From: Cladosporium sp. IMV 00045
Taxonomy: Eukaryota; Ascomycota; Dothideomycetes; Cladosporiales; Cladosporiaceae
Assembly (NCBI GenBank): GCA_001931905.2
Contig: MSJI02000932.1
Location: 4,686-68,685, forward strand
Direction of reading: 5' to 3'
Length of the DNA stretch: 64,000 nucleotides
This document shows positions 1-10,439 of this stretch, piece by piece. A program made the translations under genes and the position numbers. The notes beneath the pieces were generated by a model. The model was given only the letters and a program-made list of their open reading frames with translations, had not been told where the DNA came from and made no database searches. The number at the start of each line of letters is the position of its first letter. Position 1 is the first letter of the stretch.

Positions 1-903
1 GTCTGGGACCAGACCGCCGAGAAACATCTTGTGACTATCCCACCCGCGAATGCCTCCCAAGATGACTCCCTCTGGACGTCCCCTCACTGGGGCAAGGACT
101 CGACATCGCGCGAAAGCAACAGCGGAAATGGTTCATCGGGTTCTGGCTCAAACTCAGATTCCAGCCTAAGCACCGGTGCCATCGCAGGCATAGCAGTCGG
201 CGCCGCAGCCGCTGTCGCTCTCATCGCCGGTTTCATCTTCTTCTACCTCCGCCGGCAGAAACGCAAGCGCGCCGCCGCAGCCACGGCCACAACCGAAGCT
301 GGCACCGGCTCCAGACCCAATTCCAGCAGCGCAAGCAGCACTTCCAAAGGCAAAAACCCCACCGTCTACCCCAAAGCCGAGCTGGCGGGCTCCTCGCCTT
401 TCCCCTTCGGCATGACCCACCACGATGCCGACCGCAAAGGCCTCCTCCCGCCGGAAATGCCTCACACCCCCACCGCCAGTTCCGCCTACTCGCCCACCTC
501 CCCCTCCGCAGGCGAGGGCACCTACTCCTCCACCTCCGGCAACACCCTCTTCTCTCCCGCCTCCGAGGCCGACTCCAAGCAGCTGCAAATCTACGAAATG
601 CCAGGCGACATGCCCGCCGTGCGCGAGAAGGACGGCAAGCAGCTCAGCGAGAAGGAGGCTCTGCAGCATCGTGAGAGATTGTACAACGGCGTCGACTCGA
701 ATGTCGCCACGCCCACGACGCCTGCGCACGATGGTTCTGCGGGCGCTGGCGCGTTGGATCCGGACGCTCAGCCCCCTCCGCCGCCTCCGCCGAGGAGGGT
801 AAATGCCGAGGATATTGTTGATGCGAGGACTGGGGAGGCGGTTTCGGGGAGGCATAGGGCGTTCTCTTTCGAGGGAGAGAGGGGGACGCTTGATAGTCAG
901 TGA
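1..903 (+). CDS. C-terminal part of a single-pass membrane protein, possibly a membrane-anchored aspartyl protease
   Basis: The reading frame is open from the first base, so the gene enters from the left and its N-terminal part is not visible. About 300 residues are seen: a short possible end of an extracellular domain, a Ser/Gly/Asn-rich linker, one membrane segment (starting GAIAGIAVGAAAA) with a basic stop-transfer (RRQKRKR), then a long disordered cytoplasmic tail with a poly-proline run near the end. The tail motif EMPGDMPAVREKDGK followed by KEALQHRERLYNG reminds me of the cytoplasmic tails of fungal transmembrane pepsin-type proteases. No catalytic domain lies in the window, so that identity is an inference from memory. 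A mucin-like sensor is the main alternative. The in-frame first ATG inside the visible part is not the start. Confidence 0.7.
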   Translation, partial: VWDQTAEKHLVTIPPANASQDDSLWTSPHWGKDSTSRESNSGNGSSGSGSNSDSSLSTGAIAGIAVGAAAAVALIAGFIFFYLRRQKRKRAAAATATTEAGTGSRPNSSSASSTSKGKNPTVYPKAELAGSSPFPFGMTHHDADRKGLLPPEMPHTPTASSAYSPTSPSAGEGTYSSTSGNTLFSPASEADSKQLQIYEMPGDMPAVREKDGKQLSEKEALQHRERLYNGVDSNVATPTTPAHDGSAGAGALDPDAQPPPPPPPRRVNAEDIVDARTGEAVSGRHRAFSFEGERGTLDSQ

Positions 904-2306
904 GAGATGTTACTGTCGAGACGATTTATATGCATGAAGCATGCCATGCAAAAAAAGGCGTTTATAAAAAGAGGCGTTTTGAAATTTCTCGGAAAGGTTT
1001 AGGATGATATCCCTGGGAAGGGCTGGGTTTGGCATTTGTCTTTTCTTGTTTTCTTGTTTTCCTTTTCGTTTCTTTCTGTCTTTTTTATACTACTTGATGT
1101 ATTTTCTTTCTTGATCTACGATTACGAATGCGACATTTGATAATATAGTACGGAGGGATCTGTTTGTATATACAGCACGCCGCACAGCACAGGTAGTAGG
1201 GAACAGCACATCAGAAGAGAGAGCCAAAGGCTAGGTGAGATTGTCGATTGGCCTTTGTCAAGAATTTCAATTCAATACAGTTCATTTCAGCTCCCTTTCT
1301 GTTGTTCTTACGTCTGCTCGTGGACTGACCCGAATCAAGAGAAGACCCAGTACGGCTCACACGGAGAACGTGTGAGCGAGGTGAACGATGTGTGGTATAT
1401 CATCTCATAAGCCGTTCTTAATAACAGACAAAGTCAACACTTATCTCTCGTCGTCTTCACCTATCAGACCTGGAGGAAGAGATCAGCCATTCGCTAACGA
1501 GGTACCTCTCAATTTTCCCGCGGCTAGTGGATGGACTGCCTTTGGATTGGAGGAGGCATGAGCGAGCAGTTTGAGCATGTGAGAGGTTTGCGAAGGAAAG
1601 GGTTTGATCGAGGGGATTTGGAGGAATGTGAACGAGGACTTGTCCCATTTGTGAATATCTTTTATGTCATGTTTTATTTGGCTTCCGTCGTACTCCCAAT
1701 ATGAAGAGACACGTTCATTAATGGCATGATTTTCTGTGTCTAGATGATGCTGGCGGATTAGGTCGTTAGCAATCTACGGGAATGCTAGAACGTCAAGAGG
1801 TTGGGGTTGCTGCAAAACACAACATTCATCGCCCGTGATCAGATATGTCTTCAGTATACTTGTGGTGCGTCTAACATATCTATAAAGTCAAGAACGGAGT
1901 GCGAGAGATCAAAACGAAGAATTGGATGGAAGTTGGTTTCTTAAACTTTTTTTTTGTTCGTGACATTATATCGTTGCTGAGTTTCTACATACTCTCTTCT
2001 TTCGGATAAATCGAAAGACCGTGACCGTCCGATGATAGTAGGAACAGAAAAGCGTTTTGATTTTTTGGTGCTGGCATGTTTGTCCAATCCGGGCCGCAGC
2101 GTTCAATGTGTTCGTGGCATTAATGCTTAAGAGAACTCAAGCAGTCCTGTCGGACGGTGCGTCGACCCTCTGTTTCATCAAAAGGGTAAGAGATGAAGCT
2201 GCTTGACAGCTTCCATCATTCAAGGCAAGAAAGTGAACGCTGGGCCGGTCGAGCAAATGGAGCAGTAGAAGAGATCAAAAGACAAGAGTCGACAAAGAAT
2301 CTTCCT
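904..2306. other. Convergent 3' intergenic region
   Basis: This stretch lies between a plus-strand gene and a minus-strand gene. It is T-rich just after the upstream stop, as expected for a 3' UTR. I see no convincing ORF, RNA gene or repeat. Confidence 0.5.
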
Positions 2307-2833
2307 CTACTGAGTGCTCTTGCCAGTGCCGTCGGCGGCATTTTGAGAGATGGAGCCAGCGGGGCGGACGGTCTCGCCGCCCTGGCGGATGTTGCTGCGG
2401 ATGTCGTCGTCACCGGGACGCTGCTCGGCGGCCAAGGCGGCCTTGTCCTCGGGGCCGCCGGTACCCTGGAAGTCGGCTGCCTTGGTCTGCTTGCCAGTCT
2501 CGGGGTTGATGGAGCCGCCCTCGGACAGGGGGATCTGGCGGTTGTCGCTGGCGCCCTGGCCGCCGATCTTCACTTCGGCGCCGGGGAACTTCTGCTCAAC
2601 GGACTGGTCGACGCCGGACTCGAGGGCTGTGAAGAAGGACGGGTTAGTTTGGATGTGTTCTGTGGTGAATGGAAGGTGTCTTCTAGTGTAGACATACTGG
2701 AGTCGGAAGCGCCGTTGGCACCACGGGAGGTGGTGTCGACACGCTCGGTGCCCTGCTTAGCGCCCTGGGAGTTGAGGTCGCGCTCGGCCTGCTTGGCGAT
2801 GACCATGGGGTCGGTGTTCTCGTAGCCAGACAT
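2307..2833 (-). CDS. Small hydrophilic, probably disordered protein (151 aa)
   Basis: Two exons, 2833-2698 and 2626-2307, are separated by a 71-nt intron with GTATGT donor, CTAAC branch site and CAG acceptor; phases match and give 151 residues. The start is the ATG opening MSGYENTDPMV, because the longer upstream frame is low-complexity and untranslated-looking. The protein is rich in Gly, Gln, Ser, Asp and charged residues, has no hydrophobic segment and no cysteine, and contains repeated GG-containing turns (KIGGQGASDNRQ, SEGGSINPETGKQ). This composition is like hydrophilins and other stress-protective disordered proteins, but I do not recognise a named family. Function is unknown. Confidence 0.8.
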
Positions 2834-4516
2834 GATGATATGTGTTGGTATTTGGTGGTGAAGAAAGGTGTTGGTTGTCGTAAGAAAGTTGCTGAAAGAT
2901 GAAACGGGTATCAATGGGATGTGTATGTAGAGAAGAGAGAAAGAAACGCTTGAGCTGCTGGATATGTAGAAAAATATCAACTTTCCTTGCCCTGCCCCTC
3001 CATGCTCGCGTGAGGGGCGGGCAGTCACGTCATGTCTCCGTTATGGCGTCAGGGCGACGAGGGGACTTCTTCGGACGGGGGAGAGAGATTGGTGCGTTGG
3101 TGGAACTTGCTGGATGGTTGGAGGCTCAAATTTGCCCGGAAATCGTCACTTGATTGATGGTAGGTTAATCGTAAGGCTGATTCGTTGTTTTAGTGATGGG
3201 ATCGAGTTGCATCGCGGCGTTGGTCAATTGGCCGGGTGTGTGGCAATACCAGCCTACAGGCAGGCCTTGGATGGCATTCTACCCATGTACATATTTAGAA
3301 CCTCACCAGCAGCTTTGAATAATTTGAGTTACTACAGTCTGAAGATTCCCAGCCGTTTCGAAACAGACCGCATGACAACATAACACCTTGATCTCATGGC
3401 TGGAGATCATCGATCCAGGAACACGAAACGAGAACACACGGACGGTGGAGGAAAGTGAGTAAGACCATGGAATTCCTCAACAAGTCCAGCAGATTCTTGG
3501 GCACCAAGTTCCAGACGCTTCTGTCCCTAATCTTTCTGCGTGAAATTTCGATGGTTTCGTTGACACACGGTTCAACCGCTTTGAAGGGTGCCAGCTCGAT
3601 GATGCGTTGTGAAGTCACTTGTTGCCGGATTTGGCGCTGGCTTTCAAATTGGCCGAGCGATGCTTTTTTTGCTCGTTTGCGATTGCAATAATACTCGGCT
3701 TGCTGCGAGTCAAGGAGCATGAGATTTTCTGAATGGCTTTATCAGCCTATACTCTTTGTGCAAGCCAATTCTCTGTCGTTCTTCGTGATTATTATCATGT
3801 TTCATGGCATGTCGCATCTGCCATCAAGGTCAGCTCGTGGAATCGCGTAGGAGCTCGCTCCGAACCAATGAGCATCGGCCTCATCTAAGAAAATGCATGG
3901 CAAACAAAACTCCAGACTATTCGGAGAGAAAAGTCGACCACAAGAGATATCTACCAGGGCGAATGGATTCTATCGATGTGTTTGGCTACCGCCATTGCAA
4001 TGCCCTTGTGTCTTTCAGTGGCATCTCTTCTATCGCTTGAATGATTCACCCTCAACAAGCACACGAAGAAATCTCGCAACAGACCTTCGCAAATATAAAA
4101 GAACCCGCTGCTCCGATCATTAATCGGTGCTGTCTGTTTTGGGAACATCTATTCTTCCGATTTGGCTCCATGAGCTTGGAGAGATTGTACGCAAAGCAGA
4201 CTTCATTATGGCGCATTTGTGTTCACAGTCACATCAGTCATCAATGGTGAAACGGATTCAGGTGACTGTCGCGTGGTATGCAAACCGATCGTTGCTCTGT
4301 GATCACAATGATATGCAAAGCCTGACGGGAGCTGATCATCTTGAAGCCTTTAATCATCCTACGAATCAGCTATGTCAATGCTTGGATGATATGCTTGATC
4401 AATTGCACTTCAAACTGCACGAAACACGACTTGGTCATTCACTTCTCGATCGAAGCTGAAATTCCGAAGCACTCTCAGCACCATCGTCATATTCCTAGAC
4501 ATACAAGACCCCCTGC
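2834..4516. other. 1.7-kb region between a small-protein gene and a GST gene
   Basis: It holds the promoter of the minus-strand small hydrophilic protein and the 3' flank of the GST gene. Only one ORF here, on the minus strand at 3394-3720, looks at all protein-like and is listed separately. Confidence 0.4.
3394..3720 (-). CDS. Unrecognised short ORF (108 aa), doubtful
   Basis: This uninterrupted frame begins with ATG and encodes a basic, Gln/Arg-rich sequence such as KRAKKASLGQFESQRQIRQ and NETIEISRRKIRDRSVW, whose composition resembles a genuine helical protein more than random translation. The last 25 or so residues are hydrophobic and less convincing. I recognise no family, no flanking exon and no signal peptide. 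It could be a small gene, a remnant of a larger one, or chance. Confidence 0.25.
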   Translation of the reverse strand: MLLDSQQAEYYCNRKRAKKASLGQFESQRQIRQQVTSQRIIELAPFKAVEPCVNETIEISRRKIRDRSVWNLVPKNLLDLLRNSMVLLTFLHRPCVLVSCSWIDDLQP

Positions 4517-5218
4517 CTAAATCGTATGTCCAGTCTTTTCCACAGCCTGCTTATAGCTTTTCGTCGCCTCACAATCCTTAACATACTGTTCCAACCTCTC
4601 CCATCTCTTGCCTTGCGTCCCCAACTCCTTGCCCAGAACGAAAGCAAGGGAGAAATGGACCTGAATGTCCGCCAGAGTAAGTTGGTCCCCGAACAGGAAT
4701 TTCCCACCGCTCTTCTCCAGCTCGGCGGTCACGTAGTTCAAGTCATTCTGCACGTTCTTCGACAACCCGACTTCCGTCTCCTCCACGCTCCCGCTCTTCT
4801 GGTGCCAGCGCGCGTACAGCACTGCGATTCCGTGCAGGGCCAGCGTGCCCTCGGCTGCGTGCACCCATTGCAAGACTGCGTATCGTTTCGGGTCGCCGAG
4901 AGGTGGGAGGAGACGGTGGGATGTGTCGTAGGCGTCGCAGAGGTATCTGCTGTTGCTCAACAATGCGGTCTGGGTTTCATGGGGATGCTGTCATTCTTAC
5001 TCCGCGATGTTCCCACTTTCGTAGTAACTTATGCCATGGTCGACTAGTGTTGGGAATTTTCCAAGTCCGCCTGCTTCTTGCTTGAACACCGGTGGTGCCA
5101 GACCGCCCACTCGTGGTGAGAATTTCAGTTCATAGTCGAGGTTGAGCTCGTGAAGCTGCCAGGCGGTACGGATGCAGCGCGAAGCTTGCAGGAAGTAGAG
5201 GGTGATTTGCGGTGCCAT
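4517..5218 (-). CDS. Glutathione S-transferase-like protein (215 aa)
   Basis: Two exons, 5218-5001 and 4946-4517, flank a 54-nt intron (GTAAG donor, GCAG acceptor), giving the expected join NIAE-YLCDAYD. The N-terminal thioredoxin fold opens with ITLYFLQASRCIRTAW, carries the cis-proline loop LGKFPTL and the glutathione gamma-glutamyl contact YESGNI. The all-helical C-terminal domain contains LTLADIQVHFSLAF, which matches the N-capping box region of GSTs. Length is normal for the family. The sequence style is that of fungal GSTs related to bacterial enzymes. Cytosolic conjugation or peroxide detoxification is the family role; the substrate cannot be told. Confidence 0.9.
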
Positions 5219-6253
5219 GATTGTTATGAGGTTACGATGTCACTCAACAAGCGGATTCTCGTGGGTCGTGGAATACATGCGCGTCCCCAGGCTATAAACG
5301 TTCCCCCTTGTTGATCAACATGGCGTGCAGGAAGGCGTGACGCTTCTCAGCCATGACGTCCGATTCCAACATGTCGAGTGCGGGGCCATTTGGAATTGGT
5401 TGCTACACAAACTTGCCGAGGCTGTTTTCAGAGAGAATGCTCAAAGAAGTGAGTAATATCTCGATACTCGTGTCGCATTCAAGGTGCGGGCTTCGCGCCA
5501 ATTTCGTGCTGTTGTAGCCTTCCATTCGATAGAGACCTCGGTGGTTGGTCTGTCATACAAGACGGAAGGGTCTTTCGCCTTTCCGAATGCTGACGGAGAT
5601 ACTGTGTTGCCGCCAATGCCTCGTAGCACAGCCGGAGAGTCTTATTTGGTTGTAGTTCGTCTGAAAACTGAGGAGGCTACGGTCCGAGTCAAACATTAAA
5701 CTCGTCGGAAGGCTCACGTTCCAGCCATACTGGCATACAAAGAAGTAATCCGAAGAATCGATGGAGAAGTTCAGAGAAAAAAAAGGCGTTTGCAGTCTCA
5801 ATCCACTGATGCCCCGCTGTCTCTTCGGAGGGGTTCTTGGCTGTGCCTTTCGTTGCTCGTAAGGTGTTTGTTAGACCTCACCAAACTTCGAACTTCATAC
5901 TTTCTAGTCCGCTAACACCTCGAAGGCGTGAATCACTCTGTAGTCTGGCCAAAAGAACAAAACAAGACAAAACAATCAACATAAGCAAGAGAGGCGCTTT
6001 AATCAAGTACGACCGCCACGCTCGACGGACCTCGACACGAGGACATCGCATCACATCCAGGGTCTCGGCGTTCCGCAAAGAGTAATCCGATCAACCAGCC
6101 TCCGTTGCCGAAAGCAGGCGACCCCTCTTTCGAGTATCCCATTCGACTGAGGTACCCGGAACAAACGCAGAAGGACGAAGGAAAAGCTCTGAAGGGCGAG
6201 GTGGCCACTTTTCGCCCAGATATTAAAACCTCAGCTCGCTTCTCTCGCCCGCC
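5219..6253. other. Divergent promoter region, about 1.0 kb
   Basis: It separates the minus-strand GST gene from the plus-strand 87-aa ORF and must hold both promoters. I see no further gene or clear motif. Confidence 0.45.
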
Positions 6254-6517
6254 ATGTCTCCCTCCGACAAGAAAATCCAAATCACTTCCAAGCTCGACAT
6301 CGACAACGAATACTTGCACGAGAAGATCACCGACAACTCCACCGGCGAGGTCAGAGTCACGGATAAACACGAACCCCACCACTCCTCCCTCAAGGCCACC
6401 GTCACCACCAACCCGGTCAAGTACGAGGCCAAAGGCGTGGAAGAACCCCACGTCACCGAAGGCGAAGCCATCGACATCAATCCCGCCACCGTCGGCTACG
6501 ACACCAGCCAGCTCTAA
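6254..6517 (+). CDS. Small protein of unknown function (87 aa) directly upstream of RpiB
   Basis: This intronless ORF starts at an ATG with a purine at -3 and encodes a hydrophilic, Thr/Val/Glu/His-rich chain without cysteines or membrane segments (for example KIQITSKLDIDNEYLHEKI and TEGEAIDINPATVGYD). I recognise no family. Its TAA stop at 6515-6517 is followed by 11 sense codons and then the RpiB start at 6551 in the same frame, so the two may share a transcript or be joined by stop-codon readthrough. It could also simply be an independent small gene with a very short intergenic distance. Confidence 0.65.
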   Translation: MSPSDKKIQITSKLDIDNEYLHEKITDNSTGEVRVTDKHEPHHSSLKATVTTNPVKYEAKGVEEPHVTEGEAIDINPATVGYDTSQL

Positions 6518-6550
6518 ACCACCACCCATCTAAACCACCCAACCTCAAAA

Positions 6551-7048
6551 ATGGGAAGCAACGGCCCCACCAAGCCCCTAACCATCGTCCTCGGCGGCGA
6601 CGACGCCGGCCTCGGCTACCGCGCCGCCCTCAAAGCCGACCTGGAGAAAGACGCGCGCATCGCCAAGGTCGTCGACGTCGGCGTGCTCGACAAGAGCGAC
6701 AAAACCTCCTACGCCCACCCGGCCGTCGAGGCCGCGCAGATGATCGCCAACGGCACCGCCGACCGCGCCATCCTCGTCTGCGGCACGGGTCTCGGCGTCG
6801 CCATCGCTGCCAACAAGGTCCCCGGCATTCGCGCCGTTACTGCCCACGATAGCTTTTCTGTCGAGAGGAGTATTCTCAGCAACAACGCTCAGGTCTTGTG
6901 CATGGGCGAGCGTGTCATTGGGCTGGAGCTCGCGCGCAGACTGGCTAGGGAGTGGATTGGTTATGAGTTTGATGAGAAGAGCGCGAGCGCGCAGAAGGTC
7001 AAGGATATCATGGACCATGAGAAGAAGAACTTTGCGCAGGGCGCGTAA
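6551..7048 (+). CDS. rpiB: RpiB/LacAB-family sugar-phosphate isomerase (165 aa)
   Basis: The single exon encodes a complete RpiB-type isomerase. Family enzymes interconvert ribose 5-phosphate and ribulose 5-phosphate or related four- and five-carbon sugar phosphates. Visible features are the N-terminal phosphate-binding strand ([12 protein letters not shown]), the catalytic-cysteine loop ([16 protein letters not shown]) and the dimer-interface segment [21 protein letters not shown]. Bacterial RpiB has a His where this protein has the second Asp of GGDDAG, so its substrate may not be ribose 5-phosphate. The start has A at -3. It begins 33 nt after, and in frame with, the upstream 87-aa ORF. 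Confidence 0.9.
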   Translation: MGSNGPTKPLTIVLGGDDAGLGYRAALKADLEKDARIAKVVDVGVLDKSDKTSYAHPAVEAAQMIANGTADRAILVCGTGLGVAIAANKVPGIRAVTAHDSFSVERSILSNNAQVLCMGERVIGLELARRLAREWIGYEFDEKSASAQKVKDIMDHEKKNFAQGA

Positions 7049-8529
7049 GTATTTTTTGAAGGCCTGACTTAAGTTGGTATATATTTGATGATGTTTGAGC
7101 GGATTTTTGATGATCGCATGAAATATACATGTATTGCATTCTGTCTTTTTTTATATTCGCGTTTTGGACGCTTGTTGTTTATATTTGTCGTCATTCCAAC
7201 GTATTGTCATATGTACACATATGTAGATTGAATGCAAAAGGATTCGTCATGGAAACAAAGAAAATCACCTCAAGCGGCAAATTTACTGTGGGAACGTTAT
7301 CACAGACCCTACAGATGAAAGGAAATGCTGTATTCGACATTATTGCTGGCGGTATTTTGAAGATGTTCCAGACAATAGACCTCGGAAGATTATCATTCGG
7401 TTGGTATCGAATAATGAAGACAGTCGCTATTTCACACACTTGAGAGGCGCTCGCAACATCGTAACGCGACTGAAATCCTCAAAGCTTCACTTTTGACAGG
7501 GAAACTTCGCAAGCATAACCTGCCCGCCCATGCGCTCTCAAGAAAGGATCTATACTCACCATCGCTAAGCAATATCTAACTCGACATTGTCCACCAACAA
7601 GAAGCTCGCCCTTAAACAATTCTGACACGATTGAATGGGGTTGGTAGGGTAAGGGTTCTCCAGCCGAGTCAGAATGAACAACAAACGTCGAGACAACGAC
7701 ACCGGGTTAAACTGTACATGTAATCATCAACCACATCTTAATAATCACAGACACTTGCAACAGACACACAGACATGTACTTCCACCAAGGCTTGCAAAGA
7801 GCAAACGAAAGAAGGGTATTGCGGAAAGAGTTCAAAACAGATCAATTTGTTTCTTATCGTATTCGGGAAAATGAACCACCTCTCTTGTTTTTCTGAGTGC
7901 CGGCCCGGCTACAGAGCACACACCTCTCCCTCCAGCTAATGTGGCAGTGAGGTGAGATCGAGCCTGCAGGGCGACTTGTGAGAAGTAATTTCTCTTCGGT
8001 TTCTCTCATCATCTTTCCCTCGAGAGAACAGCAACAAGAGATTGAGCAACACCTCCCAAGAAACCACGAAACTCCAACCCCTCCATTCCCTGAACGATTT
8101 TCACCCCAAACGCAAAAACAACAAACCAAATCAGACAAACGCCATCCCGGGTTATGTGTATACAGCGCCCGCTTTCCTTTCCCCAGCAGTAGTCCCTTCG
8201 TATGAGCGTCTTCTTTTTTGGGTTCAACGCTCTGGGTGTAAGGAGAGCGAGCGGAAAGTGGTGGTGGTGCAATAATAAAGTCTTGTCGTGTACAGTACAA
8301 AAATCGGATTACTTATGTGAAAGCAGAATGTCGACGAGGAGAGGGCCAGGCTGGACTCGTCGATGGCCTCGTTTTGCCGGAAAATGAGTTTGGTCGCGAG
8401 TTTCGACGGGTTGGGTGAAGGACAAGGCCCGTTCATCTCAGAGCCGGCACGTGGCTGAGCTGGGGATGGGAACCCTTAACTGATGAGGGTGTTGGCAAGA
8501 GCTTTCAGCGAGTGGCGGGAGCAATTTGC
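7049..8529. other. Convergent 3' intergenic region, about 1.5 kb
   Basis: It lies between the plus-strand RpiB gene and the minus-strand atfA gene. I see no convincing coding sequence; the right part is probably the atfA 3' UTR. Confidence 0.4.
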
Positions 8530-10439
8530 TTACCTCCTCTGCATTTGACCCATTTGACCCATCTGACCATGGCCCATCATTCCGTAAGGATTGCCGTATT
8601 GGTGGCCATTGTCGGTTCCTGCAATCTGCTGGATAGCCGCAGAGCTGATGCCCTGGGCAGCTGAGACGGGACAGTCTTTGTGAGCAAGAAGCAACGTCTT
8701 GAGACCAACAATCTCCTCGCGGAGCTGAGTGACGGTAGCTGCAAGGGCGTCGTTCTCAGTAGAGAAGATCTCAACCTTTTGCTGCAAGTTGGCCAACCAC
8801 TGCTTCTTACGTTGGCGACACTTCAAGGCAGCAACGCGGTTGCGCTCGAGGAAGTTCTTCCTCTTCTCCTCGTCTGTCATCTTCTTGCCGTCTGGGTGTG
8901 AGTCTTCCATTTTCGTCTCATCATCGTCATCATCTTCCACGTCCATGTCCATGCTCATATTGCTGGCATTGGTGCGTTGACGCTTGTTGTTGGGCTTACT
9001 GGGAGTCTCTTCGGTCTTTCTCTTACCATTCGCAGCAGCACCCTTGCCGGTCGACCCACCCTTCTTGCCCCTGGTAGCACGGGCGGCAGGCTTGGTGTCG
9101 TCTTGAGCATCAGAATAGTCACCCTCGCCGTTCTCGGTATCACCCGAGATGTTGCTTGCGACGCTGTTCTTGTTGGCTCTGTGGTTCGAGGTCTGCTCTT
9201 GTTGTCCACCAGCGAAACCTTGCTGCTGCGGCCCCATACTAAAGTTCTGTTGGCCGTTACGCTGTTGCTGCTGTGCTGCTGCTGTTGTTGACCACCAGCT
9301 TGCGCAAGCATGAACAGCCCATTGGCGGCGTCATTGGTTTGGTGTGAGCTGAACGGATCTTGAGCCTCGGATTGCTGGGCCTGCGAGTTCGGGTTGTAGG
9401 GTTTGCTGTCGAGATCCGGTTGGATGTTCGGGTTCTGTTGCGGCTGCGAGGTTGCCGCAGGCAAGCCGAAGTTGCTGGCCTGAGAAGCACGCGCAGTCAT
9501 GGCGGTGCGATGGAAGTCAAGAGTGCCTGGGGTAGCGCCACCGCTTTGAAGGGAGTTGTACAAAGCTTGTGAGTTAGGCGAAGGCTGTGGGAACATAGAC
9601 CCTCCGCCACCTGGTGTCAATCCCGTGCGCAAGGAAGATTCGTTAGGCGTAGGGAAGCTACCAGAAAAGTGATGGTCGCTGCTGAAGTAGTCGTTGGAAT
9701 TCGTCGGGCCAGTCAGCATTGCAGGGCTCAGCGGTCCAGAGCGCAGAGAACCTGGCCAGCCAGGAGTATGCGAGCCTGGAAGGAGGGAGGCCGGCGAGGT
9801 CAGGCTAGTTACGCCTGGCAATTGCGGTTTGCCTGGAGTCTCTGACGGGTTGCTGCCAAACGCGTTTTCGAACGGGTTGGGCTCGTTGGAGAAATGAGTC
9901 GGCTTGCTGCCGTTGGAGAAGTAATCACCTCCTTCGCCGCCGTTCTGGGATGGTTTTGGTGGCGGAGCGAGGGGAGCATTGGTCGTTGATGCGCCCTCTT
10001 TGTTGTCGGCGCCTTCGGGTTGCTTGACAGCAGGCGCTGGCTTCTCTGTCATTGGGGTTAGCGAGGCGGTGCGTCGAATTGATGGCGACAATGTGGCTTA
10101 CCTTCTTTGGTGTCTTTGGACTCGTTGGAGTCTTTGGAAGCGTCTGATTGATTGTGTTAGTGAATGCGCGACAACAATGGCTGCATGTAGGTATGATGAA
10201 ATAATGCTATGACGGCATTGCGCGGTGGCGGCCGGCGGGTGCAGGCGCGCAACGGCGGCGACAAGCTCGGTCAAGCAGGCGCGTTCGCATCAACACACAG
10301 CAGCGACGACGAGGTCCAATTCATACGTACCTGCAGTTTTGTCTTCGTTGTTGTTAGGACCGCGGCTCTGGTTAGGCGAGGACGTTTTACTCCGGTCCCC
10401 CGTTTGGGTTGTTGGAGAATTGGTGTTGGAAGCGGCCAT
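8530..10439 (-). CDS. atfA: AtfA/Atf1-type bZIP stress transcription factor, with an apparent frameshift
   Basis: Exons are 10439-10331, 10143-10102 and 10045-8530, with phase-consistent introns (187 and 56 nt). The N-terminus has TPNE/TPG-rich segments (possible MAP-kinase sites) and the conserved block DAANGLFMLAQA. The C-terminus holds the bZIP: basic region NFLERNRVAALKCRQRKKQW and a zipper through VTQLREEIVGLKTLLLAHKD, which closely matches fungal AtfA. AtfA acts in the nucleus downstream of the Hog1/SakA MAP kinase. Near 9271-9276 the frame shifts by one nucleotide inside a CAG/CAA tract. No intron of plausible length repairs it; one extra base would give an intact 555-aa protein. The stop overlaps a GTAAGC string, so an unseen extra 3' exon is possible. 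Confidence 0.88.

Noticed and set aside
7854..8300. 148-codon minus-strand ORF after RpiB
   Set aside because: Non-protein-like composition; more likely atfA 3' flank.
9237..9310. An intron explaining the atfA frame change
   Set aside because: The only local GT-AG pair around the shift is about 25 nt, too short, and longer choices would delete the conserved DAANGLFMLAQ block.
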